From Rhodococcoides kyotonense (lineage in GTDB: Bacteria > Actinomycetota > Actinomycetes > Mycobacteriales > Mycobacteriaceae): a DNA stretch of 64,000 bases. The notes beneath the pieces were generated by a model that did no database searches, had not been told where the DNA came from, and saw nothing but the letters and a program-made list of their open reading frames with translations. A program made the translations under genes and the position numbers. Each line of letters begins with the position of its first letter. The first letter of the stretch is position 1. Positions 1 to 8,680 of this stretch are shown piece after piece. The DNA lies in contig NZ_LVHI01000011.1 of the NCBI RefSeq assembly GCF_001645385.1, positions 38,717 through 102,716 on the forward strand, given 5' to 3'.

Positions 1-2168
1 GCCAACGCCGACGGCCACCAGATCGCCCGGCCGATGTCGTAGGACAGCGCGGGCACCAGAATGCTGCGCACGACGATGGTGTCCAGCAGAACGCCGAACG
101 CCACCGCGAACCCGATCTCGGCCAGGAAGACCAGCGGAAGTACCCCGAGCACGGCGAACGTCGCCGCCAGGACGACGCCCGCAGACGTGATCACCCCACC
201 CGTCACTGCGAGTCCGCGAAGGATGCCGGGCCGCGTGCCGTGCCCGAGGGTCTCCTCGCGCACACGCGTCATCAGGAAGATGTTGTAGTCGATGCCGAGT
301 GCGACGAGAAAGACGAACGCGAACAACGGGAACGACTGGTCCGCGCCCGCGAAGTGGAACACGTGCGAGAACATCCACCCGCTGACGCCGAGGGTCGCCG
401 CGAACGACAGCACGACCGTCGCGATGAGAATCAGCGGAATCAGCAACGCGCGCAACAGGATCGACAGCACGACGAAGATGACGACGAGCACGATGGGAAT
501 GATCAGATTGCGGTCGTGCACCGACGCCGCCTGCACGTCGACCGTCGCAGCCGAATTGCCGCCCACGAGAGTCTCGTCGATCCCGTGGAGATTCGCCCGC
601 AGTCGTTCGACGGTGTCCAAGGCCGCGGGGGAATCGGGCGCGTCGGCGAGCGTCGCGTTGATCAGAATTCGTCCGTCGACCGGTTGTACCTGCAGAGACG
701 GGGGCGGACACCCCGTCTGGCCGGCCAGTGCCGCCGGACCGACCGTCGCGATCAGATCGGCCAGCTTCGCGAAATCGACTTGCACACAGACGGATCCGGG
801 TTCCTGCGCAACGCCCTGAGTGCGTTCTGCGGCACGGATGACGTCGTCGGCCGAATCCTGGGAGGTGACGATCACTGCGGGCGCGCCGGTGCCTGGGTCG
901 AACTTCGACGTGTACAGCTGCTGACCGACGACGGCCTCGGGCTCGTTGGTGAAGTTCTCGGTCGTCGTCAGGCCGTCGGTGTCGAGGCTGGTGATGCCCA
1001 CGAGGCACAGTAGAAGCAGAACCGTCGCGCCGATCCAAGCCGGCCGGTGTCTGCGTTCGACCGCGGCGGCGACGCGTCCCCACAGCCCGTGCGTCGCGAG
1101 ATCGGTCCTGTCGTCGACGTCGGGGCGGCGGGGCCAGAACACCCACCGGCCGCACAGGGACAGCGCGACCGGCAGGAACGTCATCATCACCAGGACGGTG
1201 CACGCGATGCCGATCGCCGCGACGGGTCCGAGGCTCTTGTTGGAGTTCAACTCGGAGAACATCAGGCACAGCAGGCCGATGATCACCGTTCCCGCCGACG
1301 CGAGAATCGCGGGCGCCGACTCCTTCCACGCCCTGGCCATCGCGTCGAACCTGCTCGGATACGCGTGTAGTTCTTCTCGATACCGCGCGATCAGCAGCAG
1401 CGCGTAGTCGGTCCCCGCGCCGATCACGAGGACGAAGAGAATGCCCTGGCTCTGGCCCGTCAGCGTCAGGACGTCGTGCTTGGCCAAGTAGTAGATGATC
1501 ACCGACGCCAACCCGACCGCGAGCACAGCCGACAGGATCGGAAAGACCCAGAGCACGGGCGAGCGATAGACCACCAGCAGGATCAGCACAACGACCAGGA
1601 GAGCCGCACCGAGCAGGGCGCCGTCGAGCCCGGCGAACGCGTCGATGAACGCCACGAGCAGGCCACCGGGGCCGGCCGGAAGGACGTCGACGCCGTCGGG
1701 GACGGCCCCGCGGGCAGTGTCGACGACGGTTTCCTCGGTGGCGGCCAGGGCGTCGCCGCTGACGTCGACGCCGTCGGCCTTGGCCACCAGCGGCACGTAG
1801 AGCGCGGCGGTCTGTCCGTCCGCGGAGTACTGGGGAGGCGTCATGCCCTTGCCGTCGACCCCGTCGATGCCCGAGATCTGCCGACGCGCGTCCTCGATCG
1901 CGCGCTTGTCGTCGTCGGTCAGTCCGGAATCACGATCGAACAGGACGAATCCGGGGATGGATTGAACCGACAGGAATGCCGTCGACTCATTCGCGACGAC
2001 GGTGGATTCGGCCGACCCCGGAAGGTACGACGCGTTGTCGTTCTTCTGTACCTCGCCGAGCTTGCCTTGGTAGGTGCCGCCGAATGCGCCGAGCAGCAGG
2101 GCCGCGACCGCGAGTGCGACGACGGTGAAGACCGGCCACCGGGAGAGAAGCTTCGCCGTCTGACCCAT
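1..2168 (-). CDS. MMPL/RND-family transporter, 3' end outside window
   Basis: The frame stays open from an ATG at 2168 to the left edge, about 722 residues. The start follows a good ribosome site (GAGGAGAACGACG then ATG). The N-terminus MGQTAKLLSRWPVFTVVALA is a first membrane helix, followed by a periplasmic loop and a helix bundle containing GTDYALLLIARYREEL near residue 270. A second loop precedes the repeated helix bundle with LGIDYNIFLMTRVREE. This duplicated layout and the GTDYA/GIDYN motifs are typical of actinobacterial MMPL proteins, proton-driven exporters of lipids or small molecules in the inner membrane. It is divergent from the effector-binding gene pair at 2316. The substrate cannot be told from sequence. 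Confidence 0.93.
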   Translation of the reverse strand, partial: MGQTAKLLSRWPVFTVVALAVAALLLGAFGGTYQGKLGEVQKNDNASYLPGSAESTVVANESTAFLSVQSIPGFVLFDRDSGLTDDDKRAIEDARRQISGIDGVDGKGMTPPQYSADGQTAALYVPLVAKADGVDVSGDALAATEETVVDTARGAVPDGVDVLPAGPGGLLVAFIDAFAGLDGALLGAALLVVVLILLVVYRSPVLWVFPILSAVLAVGLASVIIYYLAKHDVLTLTGQSQGILFVLVIGAGTDYALLLIARYREELHAYPSRFDAMARAWKESAPAILASAGTVIIGLLCLMFSELNSNKSLGPVAAIGIACTVLVMMTFLPVALSLCGRWVFWPRRPDVDDRTDLATHGLWGRVAAAVERRHRPAWIGATVLLLLCLVGITSLDTDGLTTTENFTNEPEAVVGQQLYTSKFDPGTGAPAVIVTSQDSADDVIRAAERTQGVAQEPGSVCVQVDFAKLADLIATVGPAALAGQTGCPPPSLQVQPVDGRILINATLADAPDSPAALDTVERLRANLHGIDETLVGGNSAATVDVQAASVHDRNLIIPIVLVVIFVVLSILLRALLIPLILIATVVLSFAATLGVSGWMFSHVFHFAGADQSFPLFAFVFLVALGIDYNIFLMTRVREETLGHGTRPGILRGLAVTGGVITSAGVVLAATFAVLGVLPLVFLAEIGFAVAFGVLLDTIVVRSILVPALSYDIGRAIWWPSAL

Positions 2169-2315
2169 CGTCGTTCTCCTCGGATGCCTGATGCACACGA
2201 AAAAGTCGCTGGCCAAGTAGACCACGGTGACATCGCGCGGGTGATGGGAACGACGGGGTGAGCATCCCGGTAGCATTCGTGAGAAGTACGCAACTGGCCG
2301 CTACGTGGAGTGTGA

Positions 2316-2771
2316 ATGGCTTTCGAGATTGTCGACCTCGAGGAAACGTGGGTCGCCGGTCTTCCGGTTCGTAGCCCCAAGCGGGCTCTGGGAAGACTCA
2401 ACGATCCGAATTTGGATGCGGCGTGGTCGTCGGTGTTGAACCAGGAGATCCCGGGACCGCTGGCGTCGATCTACACGGACTTCGCGCCCGGAATCGGTTC
2501 GTACAACACGCAGATCGTCGGCTATCGATGTTCTGCGCTGAGCCAGGTGACGCGTGGGCATCTCGTCGCCAAGGTTCCGCGTGCCAAGTACGCAAAGTTC
2601 TCGTCGGTCGGCCACTTCCCCGACATCATGACGCGATTGTGGAAGCAGATCGATCACGCAGAGGAGGAGGGCGAGATCACCCGTACCTTCACCGCGGACT
2701 ACGAGTACTACCCGCACGCGTACAAGATCGATCTGTACCTGTCGATCGAGCAGACAGGATTCAACGCGTGA
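2316..2771 (+). CDS. GyrI-like effector-binding domain protein (first of a pair)
   Basis: A 151-residue protein that is entirely one GyrI-like/AraC effector-binding fold. It has the paired beta-alpha pattern, a central VAKVPRAKYAKFSSVGHFPD segment, and the C-terminal acidic strand DYEYYPHAYKIDLYLSIEQ typical of this superfamily. There is no helix-turn-helix, so it cannot bind DNA alone. Stand-alone members are small-molecule binders, inhibitors or hydrolases; its ligand is unknown. It overlaps the next gene by 4 bp (GTGA), so the two are translationally coupled and probably form a heteromer. It lies 147 bp from the divergent MMPL gene. Confidence 0.8.
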   Translation: MAFEIVDLEETWVAGLPVRSPKRALGRLNDPNLDAAWSSVLNQEIPGPLASIYTDFAPGIGSYNTQIVGYRCSALSQVTRGHLVAKVPRAKYAKFSSVGHFPDIMTRLWKQIDHAEEEGEITRTFTADYEYYPHAYKIDLYLSIEQTGFNA

Positions 2772-3202
2772 CGCACCGAGTGACCGCGCGGTCCGCGGAG
2801 TTGTTCGGCGGCCTGGTCGCGCCACGCATCACCCCCGGCGCCGAGGTGAGCAACAGCGAGTTGATCCGATTCCTCCGTGAGCGCATCCGCGAGCGTTCGG
2901 CCGACGACATCGTGGTCAGCACCGTCTTCGTGCCCGACGCACACGGCGTCTACAACGCGGTCGTGGCGGTCAAGCATCTGTCTCCCGGCGACGTGCCCAT
3001 CGGTGACGTCTTCGTTGAGGTCCCGAGCGGCGTGTACGCCGTCTTCTCTCCGAGTGGCACCCTGCGCGACCCGATCCAGGACGTGTGGGCGCAGGCCGAG
3101 GAAGCGACGGAATCGGGTGCGATATTCCGCGCGTACAAAGAGGACATCGAGGTCGTTACAAATTCCGGCGAAGTGGAACTTTTTATTTCGATCGTTATGT
3201 GA
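2768..3202 (+). CDS. GyrI-like effector-binding domain protein (second of a pair)
   Basis: A 144-residue protein starting at GTG 2768, inside the stop of the preceding gene; a second GTG at 2780 is possible. It resembles its neighbour: VFVEVPSGVYAVFSPSGTLRD matches the neighbour's VAKVPRAKYAKFSSVG segment, and the end DIEVVTNSGEVELFISIVM matches the neighbour's final strand. Both look like copies of one GyrI-like domain after tandem duplication. It has no DNA-binding region. It is followed 191 bp later by a ScbR-like regulator on the same strand. Ligand and role are unknown. Confidence 0.7.
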   Translation: MTHRVTARSAELFGGLVAPRITPGAEVSNSELIRFLRERIRERSADDIVVSTVFVPDAHGVYNAVVAVKHLSPGDVPIGDVFVEVPSGVYAVFSPSGTLRDPIQDVWAQAEEATESGAIFRAYKEDIEVVTNSGEVELFISIVM

Positions 3203-3393
3203 AGCGGCGATTATGCCGACCGAATGTCACTTCTGGATCACGAAGAGTGGTTCGTTGCAGTTAGTATTATCTCGCGCAACCGGACAGACGGTAGGTGCGG
3301 CGAAGTTCGAGCCCACGGATTCGCCCAGGCCACCACTGATCACAGCTGGTCGGCGTCGGTGTCAAACAGGCAACTGAGCAGGGGTGAAGCTAC

Positions 3394-4068
3394 ATGGTTA
3401 GGCAATTGAGGGCAGAAGCGACACGTGCGGCAGCGCTGCGCGCGGCAGCCGATCTCTTTCTCGAAGTAGGTCATGCAAATGCGACATTGAGTCAGGTGTC
3501 CGCGCAGTCCGGTGTCACCAAGGGTGCGCTGTATTTCCATTTCGCGTCCAAGGAAGAACTGGCCAAGGCGATCGTCGACGAGGGACACGAGCGTGTCTCG
3601 ACGGCATGCGCGGGCCTGGTCGACAGCCGCTCGCCTGCTCTCGAATCGGTCATCGGCATCTCGTACTCGGTGCTGGAACTGGCCGCCTCCGACCCCCTCG
3701 TGCGCGTCATGTACCGCTTGCAGATGGAGATCGACGGGTCCGAGACCGCGCGGGGCAGCGTGTTCGGAACGTGGGGGAACATCTTCGAGCACCTCTTCGA
3801 CCGTGCCATCGAACACGGTGACGTCGCCGATCACCTCGACTCCTCCAATGCTGCACTGCTCGTCTGCGAGATGCTCGCCGGCGTGCTGATGGTGTCCGAG
3901 GCTCAGTCGACGCTCGAGACGGCTCCGTCGCGCATGGAGAAGGTCTGGCACACCGTGCTGCCGTCGCTCGTTCCGCCGAACAAGCTCGGATACTTCCGGG
4001 AATTCGCGGCTCGCAGCCTGTCCAGCTTCGTGCCCGCCGAGATGGCGACGTCGCCCGTCGACGCCTAG
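3394..4068 (+). CDS. ScbR/gamma-butyrolactone-receptor-like TetR regulator
   Basis: A 224-residue protein with an N-terminal TetR helix-turn-helix (about residues 10-55). It contains VTKGALYFHFASKEELAKAI, the recognition-helix region characteristic of the ScbR/ArpA gamma-butyrolactone receptor group. The C-terminal ligand domain ends with a conserved PSLVPPNKLGYFREFAARS stretch, also present in the paralogue at 47051. The ATG follows AGGGGTGAAGCTAC. Such receptors repress signalling, secondary-metabolism or exporter genes until a diffusible lactone binds. No AfsA-type synthase is visible in the window. The upstream region has an imperfect palindrome near 3276 (ACCG-N6-CGGT) that could be an autoregulatory operator, but this is weak. 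Confidence 0.85.
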   Translation: MVRQLRAEATRAAALRAAADLFLEVGHANATLSQVSAQSGVTKGALYFHFASKEELAKAIVDEGHERVSTACAGLVDSRSPALESVIGISYSVLELAASDPLVRVMYRLQMEIDGSETARGSVFGTWGNIFEHLFDRAIEHGDVADHLDSSNAALLVCEMLAGVLMVSEAQSTLETAPSRMEKVWHTVLPSLVPPNKLGYFREFAARSLSSFVPAEMATSPVDA

Positions 4069-4116
4069 TTCTCACCCTCCTTGCGGGGAGTCGGCGTCGG
4101 GCGGACACTGTGTGAC

Positions 4117-4287
4117 ATGGAGCACACAGCAGTGAATCACAGGATGTCCGACGCCGAACTCCGCAAGGCAATCGGCACACTTCAGAGCCGTGCCGACGAC
4201 GCCCGTAAGCGCGGCGCCGACCAGGATGCGGACAGCATCGAACGGACTGTCGCCGAGTATCGAGAAGAGATGAGCAGGCGGCTCTAG
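4117..4287 (+). CDS. Small charged hypothetical protein (56 aa)
   Basis: A short frame starting at ATG 4117; an alternative ATG at 4144 gives MSDAELRKAIGTL. It predicts one highly charged helical protein with DDARKRGADQDADSIERTV in the middle and ending REEMSRRL. It overlaps the convergent reductase gene by 4 bp. I recognise no family. The helical charge pattern and clean stop make it a plausible gene, but neither start has a strong ribosome site. Confidence 0.5.
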   Translation: MEHTAVNHRMSDAELRKAIGTLQSRADDARKRGADQDADSIERTVAEYREEMSRRL

Positions 4288-4997
4288 CGTGCGATTCCGA
4301 CCGGGCCGAAACGCTCGGTCTTGACCCTGAACGGCATATGTCCCTGCGTGACGAGGACGTCGGCGACCATCTCGACGAACCCTGTCGGGCCGCAGACGAA
4401 ACACCGCGGGGCGATGTCCGGTGACCAGCCGCCCGATGCGATCGCGTCGGGAGTGAGCCGTCCCGGATGGCCGTTCGGATCCTCACGCGTGTAGCGGACG
4501 GCTACCTCCACTCCCGCCTGCATCGATGCGAGTTCCGACGCGTACATCACCTCCGCGGGTGAGCGAACCGAGTAGATCAGTCGGAACGGTGCGGTGGAAC
4601 CGCTCCGGCGACGCGCTCTGATCATCGCCATCAACGGCACGATGCCGGACCCGCCTGCGATCAACAGCACCGGTGCGTCGTCGGCCTCGTCCCAGACGAA
4701 CCAGCCTCCGATCGGCCCCTTCAGTTCGACCTGTGCGCCGACCTCCAGCACGTCGGCGAGGTACGGCGAGACCTCGCCGTCGTCGACGGTCTGAACGGTG
4801 AGCACGACGGTACTGCCGTCGGCGGGTGTTGCCATCGAGTAGCTGCGCTGCGCGCTGTAGCCGTCCTCGGCGGTGAGGCGGACATCCACGTGCTGGCCGG
4901 GCCGATGGCCGGGCCACCCGTCGACATCGAACGTCAGTGTTGTCGAGGTGGGCGTTTCGGTCGTTCTGTCGGTCAGGGTAGCGACGAGCCAGTTCAC
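4284..4997 (-). CDS. FAD/NAD(P)-binding ferredoxin-reductase-type oxidoreductase
   Basis: A 237-residue protein with an N-terminal flavin-binding barrel (RSYS near residue 50, the FAD-contact motif) and a C-terminal NAD(P)-binding half containing IAGGSGIVPLMAMI and FVCGPTGFVE. It lacks a 2Fe-2S ferredoxin domain, so it needs a separate electron partner. The gene starts 4 bp after the stop of a molybdopterin oxidoreductase gene on the same strand. The likely role is passing electrons between NAD(P)H and the molybdenum enzyme. The physiological substrate is unknown. Confidence 0.85.
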   Translation of the reverse strand: MNWLVATLTDRTTETPTSTTLTFDVDGWPGHRPGQHVDVRLTAEDGYSAQRSYSMATPADGSTVVLTVQTVDDGEVSPYLADVLEVGAQVELKGPIGGWFVWDEADDAPVLLIAGGSGIVPLMAMIRARRRSGSTAPFRLIYSVRSPAEVMYASELASMQAGVEVAVRYTREDPNGHPGRLTPDAIASGGWSPDIAPRCFVCGPTGFVEMVADVLVTQGHMPFRVKTERFGPVGIAR

Positions 4998-5001
4998 GCG
5001 T

Positions 5002-5601
5002 TCAGTCTCCCTGATACCGCTGCTCCTGCCACGGATCGCCGTAGTCGTGATAGCCGTTGCGTTCCCAGAACCCGGGCTCGTCGCGCACCATCAGCGTCAG
5101 CGTGCTCACCCACTTGGCGGACTTCCAGAAGTACAGGTGTGGCACGAGAAGTCGTGCAGGACCGCCATGTTCGGGCCGCAGCGGCGCGCCGTCGTACTCG
5201 AACGCGAGCCATGCTCTGCCACCGCGTAATTCGGTCAACGGGAGGTTGGTGGTGTAACCGTCGTAGCTGCTTGCCATGACATGCGTTGCTGCAGTGTCGA
5301 TTCCATCAAACAACGTATCGAGCGACACACCGCGCCAACGAGTGTCGAGCTTGGACCACGTCGTCACACAATGGATGTCCACCACCGGCTTCTCGTTCGG
5401 CAGCGCGCGCATCTGCTGCCAGTTCCACCGATGCGTCTCGCCACGCTCGGTGACGATCGCGAATTCCCAACGGTCCGTCGTGACCCGCGGCGTCGGACCG
5501 ACCGACAACACAGGGAAATCCGTCGTCAGATGCTGACCGGGTGGGGTACGGCCGTCGTTGCCGCGGCGCTTGCCGTGGAACCCCTTCGAGACGATTGCCA
5601 T
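5002..5601 (-). CDS. Sulfite-oxidase-like molybdopterin-dependent oxidoreductase
   Basis: A 199-residue protein of the oxidoreductase molybdopterin-binding (YedY/sulfite oxidase) fold, lacking the dimerisation domain of full sulfite oxidases. The segment VVDIHCVTTWSKLDTRWRGV carries the conserved cysteine that ligates molybdenum. HGGPARLLVPHLYFWKSAKW is a typical C-terminal motif. There is no signal peptide, so it is probably cytoplasmic, unlike Tat-exported MsrP. The start at 5601 is supported by GGAGG 6 bp upstream. It forms an operon with the reductase at 4284-4997. The substrate is not predictable. Confidence 0.85.
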   Translation of the reverse strand: MAIVSKGFHGKRRGNDGRTPPGQHLTTDFPVLSVGPTPRVTTDRWEFAIVTERGETHRWNWQQMRALPNEKPVVDIHCVTTWSKLDTRWRGVSLDTLFDGIDTAATHVMASSYDGYTTNLPLTELRGGRAWLAFEYDGAPLRPEHGGPARLLVPHLYFWKSAKWVSTLTLMVRDEPGFWERNGYHDYGDPWQEQRYQGD

Positions 5602-5682
5602 GAAACCTCCGGTGGTGCCGCGTGACTGCCGCGTATCGTGCAGTAGGGAATCGATCTTCGAATGTGGGGGGACCAGCACCCG

Positions 5683-6513
5683 ATGACCATCACGAATCTA
5701 CGCGGAAAGAAGACGTTCATCACCGGGGCGGGCAGTGGGATCGGCCGTGCCACCGCGCTTGCCGCCGCGAACGAGGGCGCCGAGCTGTATCTGACCGATA
5801 TCAACGAGGCGTCGCTGAAGGACACGGTCGCGGCCGTCGGCAACGCCGCAGCGATGTCGCAGGCGTTCGACGTCTCCGACTACGACGCCGTCACCGCGTT
5901 CGCGACCGAGGTGCACGACGCGGCAGGCAGCCTCGATGTCGTCATGAACATCGCGGGAGTGTCGGCGTGGGGGACTGTCGAAAATCTCGAGCATCGGCAG
6001 TGGAAGTCCATGGTCGACGTCAACCTCATGGGCCCGATCCACGTGATGGAGAACTTCCTGCCACCGATGATCCACGCCGGACGCGGTGGGCATCTGGTCA
6101 ACGTGTCGTCGGCGGCCGGACTCATTCCGTTGCCGTGGCACGCGGCCTACAGTGCGAGCAAATACGGTCTGCGCGGTGCGTCGGAAGTGTTGCGGTACGA
6201 CATGAAGCGGCACGGCATCGGCGTCAGCCTCGTCGTGCCGGGTGGAGTGAAGACCGGGCTCGTCGACACCGTCGAGATCGCGGGCGTGGACCGCGACGAT
6301 CCGCGGGTGAAGAAGTTGCAGCACCGCTTCGAAAAGCGTGCTGTCACACCGGACAAGGTGGCCGAGGCCATTCTGAAGGGCATCTACAAGAACCGTTATC
6401 TCGTGTACTCGTCGAACGACATCAGGTTCGGGTACTGGTGGGCTCGGAAGTTCGCGCCGCCGTACGAGTTCGTGCTGCAGAAGGCGAACGATCAGTTCAG
6501 CAAACTGCTATAG
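5683..6513 (+). CDS. Short-chain dehydrogenase/reductase
   Basis: A 276-residue classical SDR. The cofactor motif TGAGSGIG lies near the N-terminus, MNIAGVSAW follows strand 4, and the catalytic Ser and YSASK are in VNVSSAAGL and HAAYSASKYG. The ATG at 5683 is chosen because the family N-terminus begins at MTITNLRGK and a G-rich ribosome site precedes it; ATG 5662 would add seven residues. The C-terminal tail, with FGYWWARKFAPPYEF, resembles membrane-associated actinobacterial SDRs. The substrate is unknown. Its 3' end overlaps soxR by 6 bp, convergently. Confidence 0.88.
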   Translation: MTITNLRGKKTFITGAGSGIGRATALAAANEGAELYLTDINEASLKDTVAAVGNAAAMSQAFDVSDYDAVTAFATEVHDAAGSLDVVMNIAGVSAWGTVENLEHRQWKSMVDVNLMGPIHVMENFLPPMIHAGRGGHLVNVSSAAGLIPLPWHAAYSASKYGLRGASEVLRYDMKRHGIGVSLVVPGGVKTGLVDTVEIAGVDRDDPRVKKLQHRFEKRAVTPDKVAEAILKGIYKNRYLVYSSNDIRFGYWWARKFAPPYEFVLQKANDQFSKLL

Positions 6514-6966
6514 ATCCACATCGAGTCGACGTGCGCCCGGTCCGGATTGCGCCAACTCGTCCTGCGGATTCGCGAGAGTGCAGCTGGTCAGCGAGAGGCA
6601 GCCACAGCCGATGCAGCCGGTCAGGTCGTCGCGCAGCCGAATCAGTTGCGCGATGCGATGTTCGAGGTCGTCGTGCCAGCGGCCCGACAGCCGGGCCCAA
6701 TCTCGCTTCGTCGGCGTGCGCTCCTCCGGAAGCTCGGCGAGGGCGTCGCGAATCTCGGCCAACGGAATGCCGACCTTCTGCGAGATGCGGATGAACGCGA
6801 CACGCCGGAGCGTCTCGCGCGGGTAGCGACGCTGGTTGCCCGACGTCCGTCTGCTGCTGATCAACCCTTGCTTCTCGTAGAAATGCAGCGCCGACACGGC
6901 AACTCCGCTGCGATCGGAAAGCTGTCCCGGGGTGAGTTCGCGGACGTTCCATTCGGGCATCGGCAT
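6508..6966 (-). CDS. soxR: Redox-sensitive MerR-family activator SoxR
   Basis: A 152-residue protein with the MerR helix-turn-helix (LSDRSGVAVSALHFYEKQGL, ending with a wing at RYPRETLRR), a dimerisation helix, and the [2Fe-2S] cysteine cluster CIGCGCLSLTSC (C-x2-C-x-C-x5-C). This cluster separates SoxR from other MerR proteins. In actinobacteria SoxR usually senses redox-cycling metabolites and activates small oxidoreductase or efflux genes. It is divergent from arcA with only 43 bp between; I see no clear SoxR operator there, so arcA need not be its target. The convergent SDR is a possible alternative target. Confidence 0.95.
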   Translation of the reverse strand: MPMPEWNVRELTPGQLSDRSGVAVSALHFYEKQGLISSRRTSGNQRRYPRETLRRVAFIRISQKVGIPLAEIRDALAELPEERTPTKRDWARLSGRWHDDLEHRIAQLIRLRDDLTGCIGCGCLSLTSCTLANPQDELAQSGPGARRLDVDL

Positions 6967-7009
6967 GGTGACGAGAGTACGCAGCGCGCCGAAGGCGCAT
7001 CATTGAACG

Positions 7010-8260
7010 ATGACTGATCGACTGGGCGCCGATTCCGAGGTCGGCACGCTGCGCACCGTCATGTTGCATCGACCGGGCGACGAGTTGCGCCGCCTCACCC
7101 CGCGCAACAACGACCAACTGCTGTTCGACGGTGTGCCGTGGGTCGACCGGGCGCAGGAGGAGCACGACGCGTTCGCGGAACTGCTGCGGGGCCGAGGCGT
7201 CGAGGTGCTGTTGTTGTCGGATCTGCTCACCGAGACGTTGACGGCGAGCGGTGCCGCGCGCATGCAGGGAATCTCTGCCGCGGTCGACGAGCGCAAACTG
7301 GGCCGGGCTCTTGCACAGGACCTCAGCGTTCACCTTCGCGGCGTCCCTGCACCCGAGCTGGCCAAGGTCCTGATGGCCGGCATGACGTTCGACGAACTGC
7401 TTGCCGCCGAGACCGGAGTGCCCGAGGTGGGCGGATCCTCGTTGGTGCGACGTATGCATCACGGCGCCGACTTCGTCATCGATCCGCTGCCGAATCTGTT
7501 GTTCACGCGGGACTCGTCGTTCTGGATCCGCAACCGGGTGGCCATCACGTCGCTCGCGCTGCCCGCTCGGTTGCGGGAGACGTCGCTGACGGATCTGATC
7601 TACGCGTTCCACCCGCGTTTTCTCGGGGTGCGTCAGGCGTACGAGTCGCGCACCGCGCCGGTCGAGGGCGGCGACGTGCTGCTGCTGGCGCCGGGTGTGG
7701 TGGCCGTCGGCGTCGGCGAGCGGACGACGCCTGCGGGCGCGGAAGCGTTGGCGCGCAGCCTCTTCGAGGACGATCTGGCGCACACGGTGCTGGTGGTGCC
7801 CATCGCGCAGGAGCGTGCGTCCATGCATCTGGACACCGTGTGCACGATGGTCGACACCGACGCCGTCGTCATGTACCCGGCTATCCGAGACACGTTGTCC
7901 GCGTTCACGATTCGAAAGGAAGGCCATGGCGTCCGCATCCGCGGCGCCGACCCGTTCCTCGCCGCCGCCGCCGACGCGATGGGCATCGAGAAGCTCCGCG
8001 TCATCGACACCGGACTAGACCACGTCACCGCCGAACGCGAGCAGTGGGACGACGGGAACAACACCCTCGCGCTCGCGCCGGGCGTCGTCGTCGCCTACGA
8101 GCGGAACGTGGAGACGAATGCCCGGCTGGCCGCGTCGGGAATCGAGGTGTTGACGATCAGCGGGTCGGAACTCGGGTCCGGTCGAGGTGGGCCGCGCTGT
8201 ATGTCGTGCCCGATTGCGCGGGACAGTGCGGCTTCGCCGCCCGTGAGTGCGAATGTGTAG
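7010..8260 (+). CDS. arcA: Arginine deiminase
   Basis: A 416-residue enzyme hydrolysing L-arginine to citrulline and ammonia in the cytoplasm. Catalytic landmarks are FTRDSSFWI (Asp), EGGDVLLL (Glu/Asp), [11 protein letters not shown] (His) and the nucleophile Cys in [13 protein letters not shown]. The family length is about 400-420 residues. The usual partners arcB (ornithine carbamoyltransferase), arcC and arcD are absent nearby, as at the M. tuberculosis locus. The last five codons and the TAG stop lie inside a 40-bp hairpin repeat, so the protein end (VSANV) is encoded by the repeat. Confidence 0.96.
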   Translation: MTDRLGADSEVGTLRTVMLHRPGDELRRLTPRNNDQLLFDGVPWVDRAQEEHDAFAELLRGRGVEVLLLSDLLTETLTASGAARMQGISAAVDERKLGRALAQDLSVHLRGVPAPELAKVLMAGMTFDELLAAETGVPEVGGSSLVRRMHHGADFVIDPLPNLLFTRDSSFWIRNRVAITSLALPARLRETSLTDLIYAFHPRFLGVRQAYESRTAPVEGGDVLLLAPGVVAVGVGERTTPAGAEALARSLFEDDLAHTVLVVPIAQERASMHLDTVCTMVDTDAVVMYPAIRDTLSAFTIRKEGHGVRIRGADPFLAAAADAMGIEKLRVIDTGLDHVTAEREQWDDGNNTLALAPGVVVAYERNVETNARLAASGIEVLTISGSELGSGRGGPRCMSCPIARDSAASPPVSANV

Positions 8261-8282
8261 CCCGCTATACATTCGCACTCAC
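8243..8282. repeat. 40-bp hairpin element, copy A
   Basis: The left arm GTGAGTGCGAATGTGTAG (18 bp) pairs with a right arm whose reverse complement is GTGAGTGCGAATGTATAG, giving 17 of 18 pairs around the loop CCCG. It lies between convergent genes and supplies the arcA stop (TAG 8258-8260) and the ArsC-like gene stop (8279-8281 on the minus strand). It has no T-tract, so if it terminates transcription it does so by structure alone. Confidence 0.9.
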
Positions 8283-8626
8283 AAGACGTCCTGCACCCTG
8301 TCCGCAGGCCGCGCGAGCACGGTCCCCTTGTCGGTCTTCACGATCGGACGCTCGATGAGGATGGGGTGATCGACCATGGCGGCAATCAGTTCGTCGTCCG
8401 ACGCGTCGGCGAGACCCAGTTCTTTGTAGACGGCTTCCTTCGTGCGGATGGCCTGCGACGGCGTCAGGCCCGCGTCGTCGAGCAGCTTGCGTAGCCCGTC
8501 CTTCGTCGGCGGAGTCTCGAGGTACTTGACGACGGTCGGCTCGATACCTGCCTCCTGGATGGCCTTCAAAACCGTGCGGGACGTGTTGCAGCGAGGGTTG
8601 TGGTAAATGATCGCGCTGGTGGTCAT
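8279..8626 (-). CDS. ArsC/Spx-family arsenate reductase-like protein
   Basis: A 115-residue thioredoxin-fold protein with HNPRCNTSR at residues 9-17. Cys13 and the downstream Arg match the glutaredoxin-linked ArsC active site. C-terminal PILIERPIVKT is the standard ArsC motif carrying the arsenate-binding Arg. It could reduce arsenate using glutathione, glutaredoxin or mycothiol; many such stand-alone proteins have no proven arsenate role, and no ars operon is nearby. The start is ATG 8626. It is divergent from the gene at 8681 with a 54-bp shared promoter region. Confidence 0.85.
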   Translation of the reverse strand: MTTSAIIYHNPRCNTSRTVLKAIQEAGIEPTVVKYLETPPTKDGLRKLLDDAGLTPSQAIRTKEAVYKELGLADASDDELIAAMVDHPILIERPIVKTDKGTVLARPADRVQDVL

Positions 8627-8680
8627 GACAGTGGATCTTGCCACTGTTTGTCCACGGGGCCCGGCGGGTAGGCGTCGGGA

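Noticed and set aside
1..2261. Plus-strand open frames across the first 2.2 kb
   Set aside because: They are shadows of the minus-strand MMPL gene, whose translation has full family motifs.
3203..3393. Shared operator upstream of both ScbR-like genes
   Set aside because: Short palindromes near 3276 and 46986 do not match each other well enough to claim a common site.
6967..7009. SoxR operator controlling arcA
   Set aside because: The 43-bp spacer has no palindrome resembling the known SoxR box.
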